Part shown: piece by piece, positions 1-4,789 of the stretch
Position numbering within the stretch: position 1 is the first letter of the stretch
Layout: each line of letters starts with the position of its first letter
From: Acidobacteriota bacterium
Lineage (GTDB): Bacteria > Acidobacteriota > Terriglobia > Acidiferrales > UBA7541
NCBI GenBank assembly: GCA_003131985.1
Contig: PKWH01000224.1
Location: 6,737-12,768 of the forward strand
Direction: 5' to 3'
DNA length: 6,032 bases
The notes under the pieces: generated by a model
The model's database searches: none
Seen by the model: the letters and a program-made list of their open reading frames with translations, nothing else
What the model was told of the DNA's origin: nothing
Position numbers and translations under genes: made by a program

Positions 1-738
1 CGTGGTGAGTGCCACGTGGACGGCTTCGCCCAGACGCTCGGGGGATAAGCCGTTATTGCGGGCTTCGGCGACGATGAACTTCTGGAAGTTCTGCACCGCC
101 TCCCAATATTCGGTCTGCTTGAACTCACTGAGATCTTCTTTTTCGCCCTTGTCGTACATGGCCGTGTTCACGGTGCCCGGTTCGATGATCACGACGTCGA
201 TGCCAAATAACATCAGCTCTCGCCGCAGCGCGTCCGACATTCCTTCCAGACCAGATTTGGAGGAGCTATAAGCGCCGAGAAGCGGGATAGCAACTTTTGC
301 GGTGGTAGAGCTGATGTTCACGACGCGGCCAGGGGGACCTTGCCTCTTCTTATCCGTTCCCAAAAGAGGAGCGAAGGCTTGGATTACGACAAGCGGGGAG
401 ATCATGTTGACGTCCAACTGCCGCCGGTACTCGCTGGGCCTCAGATAAAGCAGGGGCCCACTGACCACAATTCCTGCATTGTTCACCAGGCCAACCAGAT
501 TCCTGTCGCCTATCATGGAGCCGACTTTCTGGGCTGCTTGATGGACAGCGTCGGCGTCCGTAATGTCCATCAGGAGAGGCACGAATCCTTCACCGAACTC
601 TTTTTGCAAACGATCGGCGTCAGCCTGCTTGCGTACAGAACCGAACACGCGAAATCCCTTTGAAACAAGCACCTTTGTGGTTCCCCAGCCGATTCCGGTG
701 GAGACTCCCGTGACCACGACATCTTTGCTGTTTGGCAT
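1..738 (-). CDS. Classical short-chain dehydrogenase/reductase, 3' end outside the window
   Basis: Cytoplasmic NAD(P)-dependent oxidoreductase with a Rossmann fold. It reads 246 codons from ATG at 738 to the window edge without a stop, so some C-terminal residues are missing (family members usually have 250-290). Seen: the cofactor-binding TGVSTGIG at residues 10-17; Arg36 just after beta-strand 2, which by family rules favours NADP(H); Asp58 in the adenine-contacting position; NNAG at 86-89; and the complete catalytic set Asn111, Ser144, Tyr157 and Lys161 (YSSSK). The substrate loop follows EPG at 186-188, with TAMYDKGE after it. The start is supported by GGAG at 746-749, seven bases upstream. 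Overall flavour is close to retinol or 17-beta-hydroxysteroid dehydrogenase-like SDRs, but the substrate cannot be read from the sequence. It appears to be a single gene, with the mosaic repeat between it and the next gene upstream. Confidence 0.93.
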   Translation of the reverse strand, partial: MPNSKDVVVTGVSTGIGWGTTKVLVSKGFRVFGSVRKQADADRLQKEFGEGFVPLLMDITDADAVHQAAQKVGSMIGDRNLVGLVNNAGIVVSGPLLYLRPSEYRRQLDVNMISPLVVIQAFAPLLGTDKKRQGPPGRVVNISSTTAKVAIPLLGAYSSSKSGLEGMSDALRRELMLFGIDVVIIEPGTVNTAMYDKGEKEDLSEFKQTEYWEAVQNFQKFIVAEARNNGLSPERLGEAVHVALTT

Positions 739-965
739 CGAGTTTCTCCAAAGATGATTACTCCCATAGCCATTCGGCCTTGGGCGAATCGCGCCTGGCG
801 GGAGTCTCTATCAAAAATGTTCTGTGGTCTGTGCTGTATTGCACATGATGTGTCGCACCTACGGCGCTGGGGCGTCTTCATTGCTGGGTACCCAGCGTTG
901 ACACGCTGGGCTAGCTTGTGGCGCGCCTACGGCGCTACGAACTTAAGGGGAGCCGCGCAAGAGTG
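739..965. other. Gap between the DinB-like gene and the SDR gene: SDR leader and repeat
   Basis: Both flanking genes run on the minus strand, so this is downstream of the DinB-like gene and upstream of the SDR. It holds the SDR ribosome binding site (GGAG on the minus strand, 746-749). A small imperfect hairpin has arms ATTCG 772-776 and CGAAT 785-789. An operator-like dyad has half-sites TGTGC 830-834 and GCACA 841-845, separated by six bases and about 92 bases upstream of the SDR start. The repeat at 855-936 is listed separately. I could not place a convincing sigma-70 promoter. An open frame across the gap on the plus strand (754-1002) looks like a by-product of the repeat. Confidence 0.5.
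855..936. repeat. Mosaic palindromic intergenic repeat (REP-like)
   Basis: Two direct copies of GCRCCTACGGCGCT (855-868 and 923-936, 13 of 14 bases equal) flank a central hairpin. The second copy is itself a mini-hairpin, GCGCC-TAC-GGCGC. The central hairpin has perfect 8-bp arms CCCAGCGT 891-898 and ACGCTGGG 903-910 with a TGAC loop. Its left arm is also the right half of a 14-bp perfect palindrome, GCTGGGTACCCAGC, at 883-896, so two pairings compete. It resembles families of short palindromic repeats scattered between genes. I recall similar elements in Acidobacteriota genomes, which is memory and not a search result. Confidence 0.6.
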
Positions 966-1448
966 CTATTTTGTTGCCAAGATTGCCTGGCCTAGGTGGT
1001 AGGACAGATGGTTGGTGCGGCTCAGCAGGATTGCGAAACGGTTGCGCAGAGGTTCCTTGGCGAAATCTTCTTCGGAGACGGAGGCGTGCTTCTGAAGCCA
1101 GTCCGAGGGCGAAAGAGTCGCAAAGCCGGCACGCAGTTTTCCGTTCACCTCGTTCCAAGCTTCCTTTATTTCTTCAGCGGAAGGCGTGTGAGGCGCGGCT
1201 TTATCCGGGCTTGAAAGGAAAGGATCATCGAACTCGGGATGGAGCCTGGGGCCCAAGCCGAGCAGCGGAAGCATCCGGTCATGAACTGCGGTGAGGTGTC
1301 CCCAGAGATAGATCAGGCGATTTTTTCCTGGCGCGATTTCTTTCGCTAGTTGATCGGGAGTTAGGCCGGAAAAGAGCTTGTCGGCCCGGTCGATGTTCGT
1401 GTCCCAAAGATTTAGAGCTCCGGATGAAAATAATTGCTCGTTCGCCAT
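966..1448 (-). CDS. DinB/YfiT-like putative metal-dependent four-helix protein
   Basis: A 160-residue cytoplasmic protein of the DinB superfamily, a four-helix bundle that usually binds a divalent metal through three histidines. Relatives include thiol transferases (bacillithiol or mycothiol-dependent) and damage-inducible proteins. Seen: His51 in the WGHLTAVHDRM helix, and His147 and His151 in the C-terminal NHLSYHLGQ helix, matching the usual triad. Length fits the family. The frame stays open 13 codons further upstream, but the ATG at 1448 is preferred because AAGGAG lies eight bases before it and conserved helix 1 starts just after. The stop is TAG at 966-968. The gene is divergent from the MFS transporter and no neighbour reveals its substrate. 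It could be a DinB_2-type protein of unknown function. Family assignment is fairly sure; any enzymatic role is unknown. Confidence 0.87.
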   Translation of the reverse strand: MANEQLFSSGALNLWDTNIDRADKLFSGLTPDQLAKEIAPGKNRLIYLWGHLTAVHDRMLPLLGLGPRLHPEFDDPFLSSPDKAAPHTPSAEEIKEAWNEVNGKLRAGFATLSPSDWLQKHASVSEEDFAKEPLRNRFAILLSRTNHLSYHLGQAILATK

Positions 1449-1456
1449 GTGAAGGT

Positions 1457-1462
1457 CTCCTT
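1457..1462 (-). promoter_or_regulatory. Ribosome binding site of the DinB-like gene
   Basis: AAGGAG on the minus strand, eight bases before the ATG at 1448. It decides the start against the longer in-frame alternative at 1487, which would place this site inside the coding region. Confidence 0.8.
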
Positions 1463-1588
1463 GGTGCGGCATTCCGTATGCGATCAATTTGCATTGCTCT
1501 TCCCGGTGCAGGATTGGATTCTGCTTTGGGGACGTTGGGTTCAGGTTTCTGGCTTAAACCGGCGCCACCCTTCGCGAAAAGACTCTGG

Positions 1589-1609
1589 GTGAATTCCGAT
1601 GGAATTCAC
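1589..1609. promoter_or_regulatory. Perfect 9-bp dyad, possible operator
   Basis: Arms GTGAATTCC (1589-1597) and GGAATTCAC (1601-1609) are exact reverse complements with a three-base GAT spacer. The symmetry and length suit a dimeric regulator binding site. No T-tract follows on either strand, which argues against an intrinsic terminator. It lies about 280 bases before the MFS start and 140 bases before the DinB-like start. No regulator gene in this window can be tied to it. Confidence 0.45.
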
Positions 1610-1638
1610 GAAAAACCGAAGGCTTGGCCACCCGGCGC

Positions 1639-1676
1639 AGCTCCACATAACTCTCGGGAGTTCGGGTGTGGAGGCT
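1639..1676. repeat. Two-tier inverted repeat (structured element)
   Basis: The outer arms CTCCACA 1641-1647 and TGTGGAG 1667-1673 are perfectly complementary. They extend by AG/CT (1639-1640 with 1675-1676) if G1674 bulges. Inside is a second stem, AACTC 1649-1653 with GAGTT 1658-1662, closing a four-base loop. There is no T-tract. It could fold in an RNA leader of the MFS transcript or be a degenerate repeat. Confidence 0.4.
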
Positions 1677-1844
1677 AGTCGACTCGGTGGGCGAGGCGAG
1701 GGGCACTTTCAGCTAAACGTAACAACGTATTCATCGCTGCCTGGAATTGAGGTGCGGCGTGGGGGTGAAGGCTGGGGCAGGCGGGTCTTGAAAGAGGCGT
1801 GTGGTCTGCTTCACAATACGCGCGAGTGAGAAGGGGATTTGCGG

Positions 1845-1889
1845 AAGGGATTCTGATGGCAAGGCGATTCTGAGCGTAAGGCGATTCTG
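1845..1889 (+). repeat. Triple short direct repeat overlapping the MFS translation start
   Basis: AAGGGATTCTG (1845-1855), AAGGCGATTCTG (1861-1872) and AAGGCGATTCTG (1878-1889) are spaced 16-17 bases apart and end directly at the GTG start codon. Each copy opens with a weak Shine-Dalgarno-like AAGG. The first two copies surround a tiny frame, ATG at 1856 to TGA at 1871-1873, encoding MARRF, out of frame with the transporter. Confidence 0.6.
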
Positions 1890-3110
1890 GTGAGCGAAGC
1901 GGTGGCTGAGGCAATTCAACAGCGCACGACCGGCGGCGCGGGCGTTCATTCGGCGGCGATGGTGGTGGTGATTGCGTGCGCGCTTTTCACTGACTTCTTC
2001 CTTTACGGGATTTTGTTTCCTCTGGCGGCGCACTCTCCAGTGACTGTGCAGGACGAAGGGCGGTCGGCGTTGCTGTACGGAGCTTACGCGATTAGCGTGC
2101 TGCTGGTGACGCCTCTGTTTGGTTATTTCGGGGACCGCATTGGTGGACGCGCCACGATGTTGTGGGGTCTCGCGCTGGTGGGTTGCTCGACACTGCTTTT
2201 TGGCGTGGCGCCGAACTTTTCCGTTTTGCTGGTTGCGAGATTTTTCCAAGGGGCGGCTTCTGCGGCACTGTGGACTTCCGGCCTTGCACTGATCGCGACA
2301 CATTATGCGGAAAAACGGGTTCAGATGCTGGGCTACGCGTTCACCGGAGGAACTTTCGGCTCGGTGATAGGGCCCATCGCCGGCGGATGGCTGTTTCACG
2401 CTGGGGGCTACAAGTTGCCATTTATCATTACCGGCATCCTGGTTGCGATCGACGCTGCGCTGATCGCTTTTCTGCTTCCCGCGAAGAAAACTGCGCAGAG
2501 TGAGACAGTTAGTATGCGCGCGTTACTTTTGAACAAGTCGGTGGTGGCGGCGGCGCTGGCGGTCGCGTTGGCGGCGTTTTCCGTGGGCATCATCGAACCG
2601 CTTCTGCCGCTGCGATTGGCGCGTTTTGGCGCGAAATCGATGGCAGTCGGCATCGTGTTCACCATTTCGACTTTGGTTTATGGGCTGAGCGCGCCGGTGG
2701 TGGGCCGCGTTTCGGAGAGGTGGCCGATTCAGAGAGTGATCGTGTTCGGTACGCTGGCGATGGCAGCGACGCTTCCGCTGTTGGCGGCGTTCAAGGGAGT
2801 TGTGATGGTTTGCATCGCGCTGTCGCTGGTGAACATTTCGTTTGCGTTCATGCTGAATCCGGCGTCGGCGGAGCTTGCAAACGCGGTGGATCGCGCGGGA
2901 ATGTCGTGTTACTCGGCGGTTTACGGGGTGTACAACATTTGCTATTCGATAGGCATGCTGGGGACCGCGGCGCTCGCTTCTACGGCGGCTCGCTGGTTGA
3001 GTTTCTGGGGCGTGCTGCTGTGCGCCAGCGCAATCTTGCTGCTGGCCATTCCGCTGCTCGCGAAGGCAGGTCCGCCGCAACAAGCGGTCCCTGCAGCTTC
3101 ACGCGGATGA
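1890..3110 (+). CDS. MFS transporter, DHA1 type, SLC18 (vesicular amine transporter)-like
   Basis: A 406-residue inner-membrane secondary transporter with about 12 hydrophobic helices: six at roughly 23-197, a hydrophilic central loop at 198-214, and six at 217-391. Seen: motif A between helices 2 and 3 (GYFGDRIGGR, 78-87), a degenerate copy in the second half (GRVSERW, 272-278), the helix 4 motif RFFQG with Arg117, and motif C (GSVIGPIAGG, 157-166), which marks drug/proton antiporters of the DHA1 group. Asp35 in helix 1 and Glu236 in helix 7 (GIIEPLLP) match acidic positions of vesicular amine transporters. The start is GTG at 1890 with only a weak AAGGCG site eight bases upstream. Met24, just before helix 1, is an alternative without a visible site. 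The Rieske oxygenase follows after 73 bases on the same strand, so cotranscription is likely. Direction and substrate are unknown; family confidence is high. Confidence 0.9.
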   Translation: MSEAVAEAIQQRTTGGAGVHSAAMVVVIACALFTDFFLYGILFPLAAHSPVTVQDEGRSALLYGAYAISVLLVTPLFGYFGDRIGGRATMLWGLALVGCSTLLFGVAPNFSVLLVARFFQGAASAALWTSGLALIATHYAEKRVQMLGYAFTGGTFGSVIGPIAGGWLFHAGGYKLPFIITGILVAIDAALIAFLLPAKKTAQSETVSMRALLLNKSVVAAALAVALAAFSVGIIEPLLPLRLARFGAKSMAVGIVFTISTLVYGLSAPVVGRVSERWPIQRVIVFGTLAMAATLPLLAAFKGVVMVCIALSLVNISFAFMLNPASAELANAVDRAGMSCYSAVYGVYNICYSIGMLGTAALASTAARWLSFWGVLLCASAILLLAIPLLAKAGPPQQAVPAASRG

Positions 3111-3151
3111 TGCGAGTAGGTGGCAGATTGCGGCGCAAAACGATTTGAGAT

Positions 3152-3169
3152 TCGTATGCATCGTATGCA
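3152..3169 (+). repeat. Tandem 9-bp duplication before the oxygenase gene
   Basis: TCGTATGCA occurs twice back to back (3152-3160 and 3161-3169), creating an ATGCAT palindrome near the junction, and runs straight into the ribosome binding site. The frame is open across it from a TTG at 3145, but the strong downstream site makes translation there unlikely. It may be replication slippage or a small binding site. Confidence 0.6.
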
Positions 3170-3175
3170 AAGGAG
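3169..3175 (+). promoter_or_regulatory. Ribosome binding site of the Rieske oxygenase
   Basis: AAAGGAG eight bases before the ATG at 3184. This strong site fixes the start and rules against the in-frame TTG at 3145, which would make the site part of the coding sequence. Confidence 0.85.
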
Positions 3176-3183
3176 ATAAACCG

Positions 3184-4401
3184 ATGACCTACATAAACGA
3201 AGATCCTGAAAGTTTGCTAGCGGCGCTCGATCGCGGCGAGTCGCTTCCAGCGCATTGGTACACCGACGCTGCGATCACAGCTCGCGAAATCGAAAAAATC
3301 TTCAGGAAAACGTGGAACTACATCGGACCGGCAAAGGAACTCGCGAATCGCGGAGATTACATTACAGGATACGTGGGAGAGGTTCCTGTCGTGGTCATCC
3401 GCAATGAATCGGGATTGGCGGGGTTTGTCAACGTATGCCGGCACCGCAGGCACGAAGTGATGAAGGGCCGCGGAAATTCCAAGATTATGCAATGCGGCTA
3501 TCACGCGTGGACTTACGATCTTGCCGGATGCTTGAAGGGAGCGCCGCGCTCGGCGGCTGAGCCGAACTTCAAGCTCGCAGACTATCCGCTGCTGCCGCTG
3601 CGGGTGGAATCTCTTGGTCCATGGGTTTTTGTCAACCTCGATGCCCAGGCGAAGTCTCTCACATCGTACTTCGGAGATTTGCTCAAGATTGTGGAAGGCA
3701 GCGGCGTGCACCTGGAAAGTCTCGAGCTACACAATCGCGAGGAATGGAACGCGAACGCAAACTGGAAGACGATGCTCGAAAATTATCTCGAGTGCTATCA
3801 CTGCGCGGTGGCGCATCCCGGGTTCAGCGCGGCAATCGATGTAAAGCCGGAAAACTACGACCTCACCATGCACGGCTGGTTCGCCAGCCAACTGGGAGAT
3901 GTGCGCCAGTCGGCGCTCGAAGGAAAGACCTCGATCAAGATATATGACGTGCGCGGCGAAGTAACCCAGTCGCAATATCATTTGCTGTGGCCGAATATTA
4001 CGATCAACATCAATCCGGGATTTCCGAACCTCTCGATCGATGTGTGGGTTCCTGACGGTCCCAACTTAGCCAAGGGATTTTCCGAGCAGTATTTCGGGCC
4101 GGGAGTGTCAGAGAATTTCGCGAAGGACCTGATCGCGTTCAACAAGCAAGTGGGTCACGAGGATGACGTTCTGACCAATTCCGTTCAACGAGGACTCATA
4201 GGCGGTCTTCCGGATCGGGGAAGGTTCTTAACGAACAGCGAACATTTGTGCATCCATTTCCAAAGGTTGGTTGTTCAGGCGCTGGCTGGAGACGCTGTTC
4301 CGTTGAAACAAGCGGCCGCCGCGACGGCGGTTCCGATTTCGAGCAAGATCAGCGTGACTCCCACACCTTCAATGAGTGCTGAACGCGAGGGCAATTCCTG
4401 A
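3184..4401 (+). CDS. Rieske non-heme iron oxygenase, alpha (catalytic) subunit
   Basis: A 405-residue cytoplasmic oxygenase. Electrons pass from a Rieske [2Fe-2S] cluster to a mononuclear iron that activates O2 for hydroxylation, demethylation or C-N cleavage. Seen: an N-terminal Rieske domain (about 45-155) with Cys85-x-His87 and Cys104-GY-His107, 16 residues between the pairs; then a catalytic domain with NYLECYHCAVAHP (200-212) giving iron ligands His206 and His211. Asp327 in HEDDVLTNSVQRG is the probable third ligand. The bridge residue before His206 is Glu203, as in the carnitine monooxygenase CntA, where ring-hydroxylating dioxygenases have Asp. Length fits a homomeric alpha subunit, and no small beta subunit follows. 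The last 30 residues are Ala/Pro/Ser-rich and probably disordered. Reductase and ferredoxin partners are absent from the window. The MFS gene 73 bases upstream is the likely operon partner. The substrate is unknown; choline, betaine or carnitine-like compounds are a guess. Confidence 0.93.
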   Translation: MTYINEDPESLLAALDRGESLPAHWYTDAAITAREIEKIFRKTWNYIGPAKELANRGDYITGYVGEVPVVVIRNESGLAGFVNVCRHRRHEVMKGRGNSKIMQCGYHAWTYDLAGCLKGAPRSAAEPNFKLADYPLLPLRVESLGPWVFVNLDAQAKSLTSYFGDLLKIVEGSGVHLESLELHNREEWNANANWKTMLENYLECYHCAVAHPGFSAAIDVKPENYDLTMHGWFASQLGDVRQSALEGKTSIKIYDVRGEVTQSQYHLLWPNITININPGFPNLSIDVWVPDGPNLAKGFSEQYFGPGVSENFAKDLIAFNKQVGHEDDVLTNSVQRGLIGGLPDRGRFLTNSEHLCIHFQRLVVQALAGDAVPLKQAAAATAVPISSKISVTPTPSMSAEREGNS

Positions 4402-4575
4402 GTCGGATTCGCGAATGGGATCTCGAAACTTTGATGGCTCCATTGTCCTCAACTCAGGCTGCCTTAAATATTTGAGCTAGGGCTTAGTGGCAAAGTAAAC
4501 GAACAGGGGCGCGAATTGCAACCTACTTGGCCGGGGATGAATCGAATTGTGATTTAATGAGTGAGAGGAAAGCTG
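4402..4575. other. Intergenic region after the oxygenase gene
   Basis: Six bases after the stop codon is a 10-bp perfect palindrome, ATTCGCGAAT (4407-4416). An AT-rich near-palindrome, CTTAAATATTTGAG, lies at 4463-4476. No GC-rich hairpin with a T-tract is visible, so the oxygenase transcript has no obvious intrinsic terminator and may read into the small gene at 4576. A TTTAAT box at 4553-4558 is -10-like but has no good -35 at proper spacing. Confidence 0.4.
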
Positions 4576-4731
4576 ATGCCCGAATCGAACGACGAACGAT
4601 GCGGAAAATGCGGGACCGAGATTGATCCTACGCGGCGAGTGGACTTTACGCTGAAGGACGGGACGAGAGTTTGTGATTCTTGTTTTGTGAAAGGAACGGC
4701 GAGACCGAGAAATCCTGACGAGAAATCGTGA
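4576..4731 (+). CDS. Small double-CxxC (zinc-ribbon-like) protein, 51 residues
   Basis: ATG at 4576 to TGA at 4729-4731 encodes 51 residues. The protein has two CxxC knuckles, CGKC at 9-12 and CDSC at 33-36, 20 residues apart, which is the spacing of a one-zinc ribbon. Between them is a basic and aspartate-containing stretch ending in DGTRVC, suggesting a beta-hairpin. The tail (39-51) is polar and charged. GAGG at 4565-4568, seven bases upstream, supports the start. It is not long enough for a catalytic domain. Family knowledge suggests a zinc-binding structural or nucleic-acid or protein-interaction role, but I recognise no named family. It sits 174 bases after the oxygenase on the same strand and ends next to a strong hairpin, which favours a real transcribed unit. 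A link to the oxygenase is unproven. Confidence 0.7.
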   Translation: MPESNDERCGKCGTEIDPTRRVDFTLKDGTRVCDSCFVKGTARPRNPDEKS

Positions 4732-4775
4732 TGAAAATACGGGCGAGGCTCGTTAGATACGAGAAGCCTCGCCCG
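4732..4775 (-). terminator. Rho-independent terminator of the ferritin-like gene
   Basis: A perfect 10-bp GC-rich stem has arms CGGGCGAGGC (4740-4749) and GCCTCGCCCG (4766-4775). A further TCGT/ACGA pairing lies inside (4750-4753 with 4759-4762), with a GAA bulge. On the minus strand it is followed at once by TATTTTCA (4739 down to 4732), a short U-tract, and it starts 14 bases after the ferritin-like stop codon. On the plus strand it begins eight bases after the small zinc-knuckle gene but has no T-tract, so it may only weaken or process that transcript. Confidence 0.85.
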
Positions 4776-4789
4776 CGTTCCAGTGGAAC

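Larger units (their letters stand above)
1449..1889. other. Divergent intergenic region between the DinB-like gene and the MFS gene
   Basis: This 441-base gap must contain the promoters of both diverging genes. None of its open frames (for example 1424-1678 and 1599-1829 on plus) shows a recognisable domain or a credible ribosome binding site, so I see no gene. It does carry unusual structure: a perfect dyad at 1589-1609, a two-tier hairpin at 1639-1676 and a triple short repeat at 1845-1889. A weaker inverted pair, GGTTT and AAACC, lies near 1545-1560. I could not place a confident -35/-10 pair on either strand. Confidence 0.55.

Noticed and set aside
883..910. Riboswitch or attenuator from the competing arms
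   Set aside because: It lies downstream of the stop codon of one gene and 145 or more bases from the start of the next, and the flanking direct repeats fit a dispersed repeat better.
754..1002. 82-codon plus-strand frame over the gap with the palindromic repeat
   Set aside because: Much of it is a translation of the repeat unit, it runs into the DinB-like gene antisense, and it has no ribosome binding site.
1731..2399. 222-codon open frame on the minus strand across the start of the MFS gene
   Set aside because: It is rich in Arg, Gln and His, has no domain, and lies antisense to clear membrane-protein coding sequence. This is a typical shadow of a GC-rich gene.
2523..3083. 186-codon minus-strand frame inside the MFS gene
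   Set aside because: Its Arg/His/Gln-rich composition comes from reading hydrophobic codons backwards; no ribosome binding site or family features.
3217..3711. 164-codon minus-strand frame inside the oxygenase gene
   Set aside because: Fully antisense to the conserved Rieske domain and without recognisable motifs.
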